A stretch of 64,000 nucleotides of DNA from Galeopsis tetrahit (lineage: Eukaryota > Streptophyta > Magnoliopsida > Lamiales > Lamiaceae): assembly GCA_963675135.1 (NCBI GenBank), contig OY776130.1, positions 67,738,867 through 67,802,866 of the forward strand, in the 5' to 3' direction. The notes beneath the pieces are model-generated. The model was not told the DNA's origin. It made no database searches and saw only the letters and a program-made list of their open reading frames with translations. The position numbers and the translations under genes are program-made. Position 1 is the stretch's first letter. Each line of letters begins with the position of its first letter. This document shows, piece after piece, positions 1 to 9,040 of this stretch.

Positions 1-204
1 GATTTCATTGAATTATACAGTGAATATGATTGTTTAAGCCGAAATGAGATAAAGGTTGTGTTTTGTCGATTGTGTAGGAAATACGATGGAATTTGGAGCA
101 AAACATATACCACAAGTGATCGGACCGTGGATTAGCCAAAGGAATCGAGTCAATCCGACATCCAAAGCGAAAGTTATGCATGGAACGAGAAGGGGAAGAG
201 ATCA

Positions 205-541
205 CTCGGCCGAGTAAGGTTACTCGGCCGAATCTGCAACTTTGAACTCTACTGCGCACTCGGCCGAGTGAGCCAACTCGGCCGAGTAAGGTTGAATGCG
301 TAGCCCCTGGAATCGGACATCACTCGACCGAGTAAGGTTACTCGGCCGAATCTGCAAGTTTTGAAATTACTGCGCACTCGGCCGAGTGAGCCAACTCGGC
401 CGAGTAAGGTTGAATGTCGTAGCTACTGAAATTGAAGACCACTCGGCCGAGTGACCCTCACTCGGCCGAGTCTCGGCTGGAAAGAGTTGCTACACGCTTC
501 TTAAGTGTTCCACTCGACCGAGTGACCCCAACTCGGCCGAG
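205..541. repeat. Cluster of CTCGGCCGAG palindromes in 5' LTR of A
   Basis: Twelve copies of a 10-bp palindrome occur within 337 bp. Eight are perfect and four carry one change (ctcgaccgag or ctcggccgaa). They tend to occur in pairs, with spacers such as tgagccaa or taaggtta. The cluster ends about 90 bp upstream of the TATA box, where a retroviral-type U3 enhancer would lie. Confidence 0.9.
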
Positions 542-628
542 TCACCCCATTTTCGGTGCCAAACTTGTATTTTCTCCATTTTTGAGGGATCAACTTGCAA
601 TTATGCCATTCAAACCCTTCCCAAACAC

Positions 629-636
629 TATATAAA
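629..636 (+). promoter_or_regulatory. TATA box of 5' LTR of A
   Basis: tatataaa lies downstream of the palindrome cluster and is repeated at 7613-7620 in the 3' LTR. It is the likely start region for element transcription. Confidence 0.7.
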
Positions 637-1826
637 CTCCCTTTCTTAAAATCCAAAGGAGAACTCATTTTACAAACATTTTTCCACACACACATTCACA
701 TAGTTGTAGGTGTTCTTCATTTTTAGTTTAATTTCTTCAATAGATTAGATAGAATAGTGGTTTTTACTTCAAATCAAGCTACGATTATCATCGGGCATCG
801 TCTATTACATCGTTTTGTAGCTAAATTCGTATGATCAAGGTGATATTACTCTATTTTGCAATTCAATTTGGTATTTTCTTAATTTCTTCAATCTCTTGTT
901 ATTTCATTATGAGTTTGATGTTATTTGTTGTTGTAGCCATGGGATTCTCTTTTAGAACCATGGGCTAATCCTCAATTGCCTTGGGTGTGGATGTTTTGAT
1001 GAGAATTTAGTGTAATTGTGGATTAATTGCATGATTAGCTTATAATTTTGGTGTTTATGTTTCTAGAGTTGTACTTTGATTGATTCATTTGGTTGATCAA
1101 CTCTATTAGCAAGCATGTTCGATTATGTTTATTGCAATGAGAGTTGGGTAGCATGATTGCGAGTGTGAGTGTGAGCTTTGATCAATTGAATAGAAGTTAA
1201 TTAGTAATTAGCTCACCCGAGAGGGGTGTTAATGGCTAGACCGACAACCTTAGACACTAAACAAATGGAGGTCGTCTAGGAGTTTGGTGAGAGGACGTTT
1301 CGTAAGCATTAGTAACCGTGTTGAAAGTGCTTATGCAACACTATGTTAGGATCCTATGGTATTTGGTTAGATCCTATAATTGCTAATCAATGCACGATGT
1401 TTACCTATGCCTTTCGAGGGGGTTTGCACACATTTGTGATAGCCTTTAGCTTGACCCAAAGTTGTAGTAAAATCATGTAATTGGTCCACTAGTTCACTTA
1501 ATTGCTCACAAGACGGAAATACCCGAGGCAATACCCTTCCCTTGCACTTTCCAAAAGAAAGTTAGATAGTTCGTTATTTCTTTTGTTATATTCTTGTTAG
1601 CTTAGTTAATTTAGTTTAATACCTTTGTTCTTTTTCTCAAAAATCCAAACAACAACATTTAGTTACTACAATAGCATGCCTACTTGTAACTTTAGGGATT
1701 CACTAGCACTCAATTAAGTCCTTGGAACGAAATTTTACTTGGTATACTTATCGTACTACTAACGAACCCATACGCTTGTGGGGATCGTATAGTTGTAAAA
1801 AGTGTGCAAAAATACATCCAAGTCAA

Positions 1827-1844
1827 TGGCGCCGCTGCCGGGGA
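1827..1844 (+). other. Primer-binding site of A, tRNA-Asp type
   Basis: tggcgccgctgccgggga lies one base after the LTR end. It fits the complement of the plant tRNA-Asp 3' end with one mismatch, a primer often used by Athila-type elements. Confidence 0.85.
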
Positions 1845-1950
1845 CTTAAGCGAGTGTTGTTAGTGAAATTAGAGTTTGTTAAGTGTTATTGATAGTAGCA
1901 TTTCTTTTTGTTCATCTTTGTGGACTTTGACATTTTTCTTTTGTAGGTGT

Positions 1951-4044
1951 ATGATCACAAGATCACGTGGAGGAAATCTTGAACCATTAGACCTTGAGAT
2001 CGAGGCACACGCAAGAAGAAGGAATCGAAGTAGGAATCGACAAAGAGTAATAGAAGAACCATTTGAGATGGATAACATTGAAGAGATGAATCCTCCACCA
2101 AATGGAGATGATGATCCTCAAAGAGAGAACAACCAAGTTGCAAACCAAGTTGGAGGGAATCCACCTCCAAACCCACCACCAAATCTCCATAACCCAAATC
2201 CACAATATCCACCTCAAAACCACCTTCCATATCAAGGATACTATCATTACCCCTATCCACCTCCACAACAAGCCTACTATCCACCACCTCAACCTCATCA
2301 ATATCCACCACCCCAACACCCTTACCCTCCACCTTACCAATATCCTCACCCTCAACACATTCAAGAGGAATACATCCCTCCCCCTCCACATATAGAGGAA
2401 CCTCAACGTGTTTACCATGGAAGGACAATGAGGGAATATTTTGAGCCTCAACCTAGGGAGCATTACGATGGGTTGGCAAGACCAAGGGTGGAGGCAAACA
2501 ATTTCGAGATTAGTGCCTCTTTATTAAGGATGTTGAGGGAGAGACAATTTGAAGGAAGGACGGAGGAAGGATTTGAGGAAGACCCGAATGAACATCTTGC
2601 TCAATTCTTGGAGATAGCCGACACTCTCAAGCAAAATGGAGTGTCGGAAGATGCTAAAAAGATGAGGCTATTTCCATTTACATTGTCGGGGAAAGCCAAA
2701 ACTTGGCTACAATCAAGCATTCCCGCTGGAGAAGTGAGGACGTGGGAAGAGTTGAAGAAAAGATTTCTATTGAATTACTACCCTCCTTCAAAGACTATGG
2801 AAGCCAAACAAAAGATCTCTACATTCCAACAAGGTCCAACGGAGGGAATCAAAGAGGCATGGGAAAGGTTTACGAATCTTCTCATCACATGCCCCCATCA
2901 TGGTTTCCCAATAGAACAAACAACATGTTGGTTCGTTGGTGGGTTACGATTGGAAGATCAACACCACATTGATGCTTGTGCGGGGGGTTCAATTTGGATG
3001 AAATCGGTGGAGGAGATCAATGACATAATAGAAGGGATATCAAGCAATACTTTCAAGATGAGAGTAGACCGTGGAGCACAAAATCGGGTAGCCCAAGTGG
3101 ATGCTAATGATAGCATAAAAACAATGATGACTACACTCATTGAAAAGGTGAATGTTTTATCTCAAACAAGAGATAATAATTTATCCTTTGTGCAAGAAGA
3201 TCCTCAAATGGGACATATGGAAGAAGTGCAATACATGGGTCAACAAGGATACCCACAAAATTTTCAAGGGAATCGACAATATCAAGGTCAACCACCATAT
3301 CAAAATCGTGGTCAAGGATATCAAGCTCCTCCTCAAAACCGATTTCAAGGGCAATCTTCATCATCTCAAGGACAAGGGGGACCATCCCCTCAATACCAAG
3401 CTCATCAAAACCCGAATTTTCGGAGGAATGACAACTTGTCCTATTCCAATCCTAAAGGTGCTATTCAATATCCTCCCGGATTTGATCCCGGTGCAAAACT
3501 TCCAAGTGGAGAAGGGAAATCCTCCACGGATGAGCTTCTTGCACTCCTCATGAAGAGAATGGAGACAAGTGAGAAGAGATCCGAAGCATCCGACTCCATC
3601 CTTGCCCAACTCATGAGTAACAAAAAATCTACCGACTCAATGCTTGCCCAACTCATGAGTAACCAAAAATCCACCGACTCAATGCTTGCCCAACTCATGA
3701 GTAATCAAAAAGCGATGGAATTCCAAATGGGGCAATTGGCAACTTCCATTGGATCTCAACATACAAAGGGTAAATTGCCCTCAAACACCGAGGTAAACCC
3801 ACGTGAGAATTGTAATGCTATTACAATTTCAAGTGGTGAACAATATGGAGTTTCTTCAATTGAATTGGAAGAGGGTAAAATGTTGAAGGCAAAAGAAATG
3901 GAGGAAGCGGAAAAGAAGAGGATAGAAAAAGTTGGAAGTGGAAAGGTTGCTCCAAGAATTCCAAAGTGGAGAATTGCCAAAGATTTGAAAAAGAAGAAGC
4001 TTGAGGTACCTTGTGATAAATGGGGGGGTGCCCATTACATATGA
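1951..4044 (+). CDS. gag: Gag of element A, 697 aa, frame broken from protease by a G7 run
   Basis: This is the capsid-type protein of element A, expected to package element RNA in cytoplasmic particles. The start is the ATG at 1951; the open frame reaches further upstream only through a non-ATG codon. Residues about 40-160 form a proline, tyrosine and glutamine-rich tract. Residues about 180-350 carry the plant retrotransposon gag fold, with motifs such as GKAKTWL, WEELKKRF and WFVGGL. Residues about 430-520 are Q/G/Y-rich. After that comes a threefold repeat around MLAQLMSNQK, likely a coiled coil. I see no CCHC zinc knuckle, which Athila gags usually have. The frame ends 17 bases after a run of seven G at 4022-4028. 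With one G fewer the frame would run into the protease, so gag and protease were probably one polyprotein. Confidence 0.88.
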   Translation: MITRSRGGNLEPLDLEIEAHARRRNRSRNRQRVIEEPFEMDNIEEMNPPPNGDDDPQRENNQVANQVGGNPPPNPPPNLHNPNPQYPPQNHLPYQGYYHYPYPPPQQAYYPPPQPHQYPPPQHPYPPPYQYPHPQHIQEEYIPPPPHIEEPQRVYHGRTMREYFEPQPREHYDGLARPRVEANNFEISASLLRMLRERQFEGRTEEGFEEDPNEHLAQFLEIADTLKQNGVSEDAKKMRLFPFTLSGKAKTWLQSSIPAGEVRTWEELKKRFLLNYYPPSKTMEAKQKISTFQQGPTEGIKEAWERFTNLLITCPHHGFPIEQTTCWFVGGLRLEDQHHIDACAGGSIWMKSVEEINDIIEGISSNTFKMRVDRGAQNRVAQVDANDSIKTMMTTLIEKVNVLSQTRDNNLSFVQEDPQMGHMEEVQYMGQQGYPQNFQGNRQYQGQPPYQNRGQGYQAPPQNRFQGQSSSSQGQGGPSPQYQAHQNPNFRRNDNLSYSNPKGAIQYPPGFDPGAKLPSGEGKSSTDELLALLMKRMETSEKRSEASDSILAQLMSNKKSTDSMLAQLMSNQKSTDSMLAQLMSNQKAMEFQMGQLATSIGSQHTKGKLPSNTEVNPRENCNAITISSGEQYGVSSIELEEGKMLKAKEMEEAEKKRIEKVGSGKVAPRIPKWRIAKDLKKKKLEVPCDKWGGAHYI

Positions 4045-5140
4045 GCCACTTCCATACCCGAGAAGATACATGAAGAAAATGGATGAGAAGTTTGAGAAGT
4101 TTTTGGATATCTTCAAGAAAATCCACATTGATCTTCCACTTTCGGATGCTTTAGAGCAAATACCTCATTACATGAAGTTTCTAAAGGATGCAATAGCAAA
4201 CAAAAAGAAACTAGTGGATGATGAGAAGATCAAGTTGACTGAAGAGTGTAGTGCTATCCTTCAACGAACTCCTCCCGAAAAGCTCAAGGATCCGGGTAGT
4301 TTCGCTCTCCCATGTGAGATTAGTGATGGTCCCATGATGAAAGCTCTTTGTGATTTGGGAGCTAGCATCAATTTGATGCCACTTTCAATCTTCAAGCGTT
4401 TGGGACTTGGAGAAGTATTGCCCACATCAATTACTCTCCAACTAGCGGATCGTTCCATCACCCATCCTAAAGGGATCATTGAAGATGTATTGGTGAAGAT
4501 TGACAAGTTCATCATTCCGGCCGACTTCGTGGTGTTAGATATGAAAGAAGATGCAAATATCCCATTGATTCTTGGGAGGCCGTTTCTTGCCACGGGGGGA
4601 GCAAACATCGATTTGAGAAAAGGGGAGATAACATTGGAGGTGAATGGAGAGAAAGTGATTTTCTCCAAGAATAGCTCAATTGAGAGTTCCCCAAGAAAGA
4701 AGGAATCTCCATCCATCCAAGAATGTGGCATTTATGTGAAAGAGCCATTACCAAAAGTCCCATTGAAAGATCCGGGAGATGATAACAAATTGAAGCAAAC
4801 TCCCAAACTTGAGCAAAACTCAAGTTTGGGGGAGTTTTATAAGGAGAAGAGTTTTGATAAGTTCCTTGAGGATAGTGAAGATGAAGAAGGGAAAATAAAG
4901 AGTTCGAAGGAGAGAAAGATTGAGAAGGGCTTTGAAATTGGAGATACGGTGGTATGGGGCACCTTGGGAGTGATGGAAGTCCTTGGAAAGATGAAGCTCA
5001 AGGAACGGAAAATGTTGGTCATGAAGAAATTGGTCTATGGAGGAGGCATTGCGTTGGAAAGTGAGGAGGATGAAGTGCTCATCACCGATGAGCACAATGT
5101 CAAGTACTATCATCCTCCATTCAAAGAAAGAGAAGTATGA
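4001..5140 (+). CDS. Protease part of element A polyprotein
   Basis: An aspartic protease of the Athila/gypsy type that would cut the gag precursor. The real homology starts near 4028, right after the G7 run that shifts the frame; the ATG at 4001 lies in what is still gag sequence in the other frame. The motif LCDLGASINLMP holds the catalytic Asp, and ILGRPFLATG is the downstream flap and core motif. The C-terminal third is lysine and glutamate rich and not recognised. In complete relatives reverse transcriptase follows; here the frame stops at 5140 and pol is absent. The product is plausible only as part of a gag-protease polyprotein. The extra G could be a mutation, a sequencing error or a frameshift site. 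Confidence 0.85.
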   Translation: MRYLVINGGVPITYEPLPYPRRYMKKMDEKFEKFLDIFKKIHIDLPLSDALEQIPHYMKFLKDAIANKKKLVDDEKIKLTEECSAILQRTPPEKLKDPGSFALPCEISDGPMMKALCDLGASINLMPLSIFKRLGLGEVLPTSITLQLADRSITHPKGIIEDVLVKIDKFIIPADFVVLDMKEDANIPLILGRPFLATGGANIDLRKGEITLEVNGEKVIFSKNSSIESSPRKKESPSIQECGIYVKEPLPKVPLKDPGDDNKLKQTPKLEQNSSLGEFYKEKSFDKFLEDSEDEEGKIKSSKERKIEKGFEIGDTVVWGTLGVMEVLGKMKLKERKMLVMKKLVYGGGIALESEEDEVLITDEHNVKYYHPPFKEREV

Positions 5141-6850
5141 ACTTGTTAAGTTCCGTCCGGCATAGGACGTTAAACCTAGCGCTAAATGGGAGGCAACCCA
5201 TTTTTAATTGCTTTATTTCATTTCTTGCTCATTTTATTTGCTTTGTTAGTTTAGTTTGATGTGTTTATGAGTTTTGATGTTAGTTGGAGAAGCTTGGATC
5301 GAATGGACGATTGGAGATCGAAAGTGGAACTTTGAGCTTTGAAGAAGGTGTAGCTATAGAAATCGTGAGAGGTACGCCCACTCCAAACTTAGGAATTGCA
5401 TACCAATTACTAAGTTTGGGGGGGTAGTGGAATTTATATTCTTGTTCATAATATTGATTGCTTAGCTACTCTTAGGTTAATTGTTGGGATAGTGGCCCAT
5501 GTGTGTAGAATTGTATGGTTAGCACTTGGTGTCAATATCAATGCAACACTATTTTTCCAAACTTTTAATTGCCTTGCAATGAAAAAGTTTGGGGGTATGT
5601 TCGTTTTTACATTTTCTATTGACACCAATGTGTACTCTTGTGTATGTGTGTAATTTGAGCTTTAATGATCATTGAGACACATTTGATAGTGATTTGTTGT
5701 GAATTTGATTCCTTGAATGTGTACATGATTGTAATGAATCATGTTGTTTGTGTTGTTGTCATCTTGTTACCTATGGATGTTTTGCATGCACAATGAGTTA
5801 TGTGTGGTGGTGATTGATGAATGTTTGAGTCTTTAATGAACCGGTGAGAGTTGAGCTTTGAACCGAGCATTAATCCGGTTTATTTCATTTGTGAGTGAAT
5901 CAATTCATTGCTTGCTTTTCTAGAACTTGGCCAAGTTCTTGCTTGAAATCATGCTTGTGTGATACTTTGAGATAGGATGTAGGTCATCTTTCGTACTACA
6001 CGTCACTTAGCCAAAAATTTCCCAATAACCAAAGTAATCTTCCGTAGTTAGCCCGTTTGAGCTTGATTTCCCATTCTATTGGCAACCTACAATGTTTAAC
6101 CACTTAGCCTTTTGAGCCTTTGATATCCAAATCTAGTGGAGAAATAAAGGAAAGTAGTAAAACATGTGCTTTAGTGCCTTTGGTTTGAAGAGAAAATTGG
6201 CAAAGTTGTGAAAAGAGAAAAAAAGAGATGGAAGAGAAAAGAAAATAATTGAGAAAGAAAAGAGGGACAATGAGCCCCAAGAGCTTAAAAAGAAAAGAAA
6301 TTTTCTAGAAAAGGATGAGGAGATGAATGCATTTGAAGAAATTCAATGAAAAACGAGAATAAAGGTTGTAAACCTTAAGAGCATGAGCTTGAAATGTTGA
6401 AAAACAAATCTTGTTCTCCACTAGATGAGTCACTATTTCCATATTCATCTTACCCCATCCAAAGAGCCAATGTTACGTCCTTGGTTAAGCCCTATTGATC
6501 TCATTGTTGAACATGTTTGTGGTGGAAAGATGGTAGAGCTTGGGCAAGCTTATGGTAATTGCAATGCATGATTTGATTGATGAGTGCTTATCGTCCTTAA
6601 TTTGTTTGAGTGTTTGAGTGAAATACTATTTATTGTGAGATAAACTTGAACATCTTGATATTGTCATCACCATCACTTGTTGTTGTGTGTAGAGCATGTG
6701 TGAGTAATGAGTTGGATCTTCAATATTGAACTTGTGATCATTTTAAGAATGTATCTTGAGGAAGAAGAATTCATTTCATGTCATTTGATACGTGGGATCT
6801 TTCATTGATCATCTAGTTGTAAATTTCACCCTCATGTTGTAATTCTTTTG
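5141..6850 (+). other. Non-coding internal region of A after the protease
   Basis: No credible reading frame lies in these 1.7 kb. It opens with gggaggcaaccca at about 5189, which I recognise as common downstream of pol in plant gypsy elements. Pol therefore seems to have been lost between the protease and this point. A purine-rich stretch lies at 6185-6320. Copies of aagtttggggg at 5412 and 5585 resemble the true polypurine tract. Confidence 0.6.
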
Positions 6851-6888
6851 TTGCTCGAGGACGAGCAACACTTTAAGTTTGGGGGAGT
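6851..6888 (+). other. Stem-loop and polypurine tract of A
   Basis: ttgctcgaggacgagcaa (6851-6868) can form an 8-bp stem-loop. It is followed by aagtttgggggag at 6875-6887, directly before the TG that opens the 3' LTR at 6889. The tract would prime plus-strand DNA synthesis; the role of the stem-loop is unknown. Confidence 0.8.
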
Positions 6889-8809
6889 TGATTCGGGTGG
6901 AATCTACACGATTTAGATGCATATTTGAAGCTCATTTGATGTTGATTTCATTGAATTATACAGTGAATATGATTGTTTAAGCCGAAATGAGAGAAAGGTT
7001 GTGTTTTGTCGATTGTGTAGGAAATACGATGGAATTTGGAGCAAAACATATACCACAAGTGATCGGACCGGAAAGAGGAGTGCACAGTTGGATTCGTCTC
7101 GAAAAACGGAGTGGATTAGCCAAAGGAATCGAGTCAATCCGACATCCAAGGCGAAAGTTATGCATGGAACGAGAAGGGGAAGAGATCACTCGGCCGAGTA
7201 AGGTTACTCGGCCGAATCTGCAACTTTGAACTCTACTGCGCACTCGGCCGAGTGAGCCAACTCGGCCGAGTAAGGTTGAATGCGTAGCCCCTGGAATCGG
7301 ACATCACTCGACCAAGTAAGGTTACTCGGCCGAATCTGCAAGTTTTGAAATTACTGCGCACTCGCCCGAGTGAGCCAACTCGGCCGAGTAAGGTTGAATG
7401 CCGTAGCTACTGAAATTGAAGACCACTCGGCCGAGTGACCCTCACTCGGTCGAGTCTCGGCTGGAAAGAGTTGCTACATGCTTCTTAAGTGTTCCACTCG
7501 ACCGAGTGACCCCAACTCGGCCGAGTCACCCCATTTTCGGTGCCAAACTTGTATTTTCTCCATTTTTGAGAGATCAACTTGCAATTATGCCATTCAAACC
7601 CTTCCCAAACACTATATAAACTCCCTTTCTTAAAATCCAAAGGAGAACTCCTTTTACAAGCATTTTTCCACACACACATTCACATAGTTGTAGGTGTTCT
7701 TCATTTTTAGTTTAATTTCTTCAATAGATTAGATAGAATAGTGGTTTTTACTTCAAATCAAGCTACGATTATCATCGAGCATCGTTTATTACATCGTTTT
7801 GTAGCTAAATTCGTATGATCAAGGTGATATTACTCTATTTTACAATTCAATTTGGTATTTTCTTAATTTCTTCAATCTCTTGTTATTTCATTATGAGTTT
7901 GATGTTATTTGTTGTTGTAGCCATGGGATTCTCTTCTAGAACCATGGGCTAATCCTCAATTGCCTTGGGTGTGGATGTTTTGATGAGAATTTAGTGTAAT
8001 TGTGGATTAATTGCATGATTAGCTTATAATTTTGGTGTTTATGTTTCTAGAGTTGTACTTTGATTGATTCATTTGGTTGATCAACCCTATTAGCAAGCAT
8101 GTTCGATTATGTTTATTGCAATGAGAGTTGGGTAGCATGATTGGGAGTGTGAGTGTGAGCTTTGATTAATTGAATAGAAGTTAATTAGTAATTAGCTCAC
8201 CCGAGAGAGGTGTTAATGGCTAGACCGACAACCTTAGACACTAAACAAATGGAGGTCGTCTAGGAGTTTGGTGAGAGGGCGTTTCGTAAGCATTAGTAAC
8301 CGTGTTGAAAGTGCTTATGCAACACTATGTTAGGAGCCTATGGTATTTGGTTAGATCCTATAATTGCTAATCAATGCACGATGTTTACCTATGCCTTTCG
8401 AGGGGGTTTGCACACATTTGTGATAGCCTTTAGCTTGACCCAAAGTTGTAGTAAAATCATGTAATTGGTCCACTAGTTCACTTAATTGCTCACAAGACGG
8501 AAATACCCGAGGCAATACCCTTCCCTTGCACTTTCCAAAAGAAAGTTAGATAGTTCGTTATTTCTTTTGTTATATTCTTGTTAGCTTAGTTAATTTAGTT
8601 TAATACCTTTGTTCTTTTTCCAAAAAATCTAAACAACAACATTTAGTTACTACAATAGCATGCCTACTTGTAACTTTAGGGATTCACTAGCACTCAATTA
8701 AGTCCTTGGAACGAAATTTTACTTGGTATACTTATCGTACTACTAACGAACCCATACGCTTGTGGGGATCGTATAGTTGTAAAAAGTGTGCAAAAATACA
8801 TCCAAGTCA
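6889..8809 (+). repeat. 3' LTR of element A, complete (1,921 bp)
   Basis: Starts TGATTCGGG after the polypurine tract and ends TCCAAGTCA. It carries the same palindrome cluster (7189-7525) and TATA box (7613) as the 5' copy, and keeps the 41 bp missing there. Short frames inside it are not genes. Confidence 0.93.
7189..7525. repeat. Cluster of CTCGGCCGAG palindromes in 3' LTR of A
   Basis: Same twelve-site arrangement as at 205-541, with a few sites changed independently (ctcgaccaag, ctcgcccgag, ctcggtcgag). Confidence 0.88.
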
Positions 8810-8841
8810 CTGGGAAGGGTTGGCCGTTTCACCTTCTTTAG

Positions 8842-8849
8842 TATAAAAA
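8842..8849 (+). promoter_or_regulatory. TATA box for the antisense gene of C
   Basis: tataaaaa lies about 195 bp before the aORF start, in ctttagtataaaa. The same context sits at the same distance before the aORF of B, which supports a promoter separate from the LTR. Confidence 0.6.
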
Positions 8850-9040
8850 GAGTAAAATCCGGGCCCATTTTCCACTTTTCAACTTTCATGGTAAAAGGAT
8901 TCCGGCAAAATTTTTAAATTCTCTCTCTAGAACTCCGGCCAAGTCCTCATTTTCCGGCGAAATACATTATCTTTCCGGCGTCGATCTCTTATTCCAGGTA
9001 TAATCCTTTTCTCGTCCATCCTCTCTTCTGTCTTTTATTC

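Larger units (their letters stand above)
1..1825 (+). repeat. 5' LTR of element A (missing its first 55 bases)
   Basis: Matches 6944-8809 almost base for base and ends in CA directly before the primer-binding site. Relative to the 3' LTR it lacks 41 bp near position 126, just before the palindrome cluster. The promoter is expected in this LTR, with a TATA box at 629. Confidence 0.93.
1..8809 (+). mobile_element. Element A: Athila-type LTR retrotransposon lacking pol, cut by window edge
   Basis: Two long direct repeats flank an internal region of about 5.06 kb. The internal region has a tRNA-Asp type primer site, gag and protease coding, and a polypurine tract next to the 3' LTR. No reverse transcriptase, RNase H or integrase coding is present in any frame. 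The family is judged Athila-like from the protease core (DLGAS, ILGRPF), the primer site and the LTR style. The first 55 bases of the 5' LTR lie outside the window, judged against the 3' copy, so the left target duplication cannot be checked; the right one would be ctggg at 8810. The two LTRs differ at roughly 25 positions plus one 41-bp gap, about 1.4 percent. The element sits inside element C and needs polymerase from a partner to move. Confidence 0.9.
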
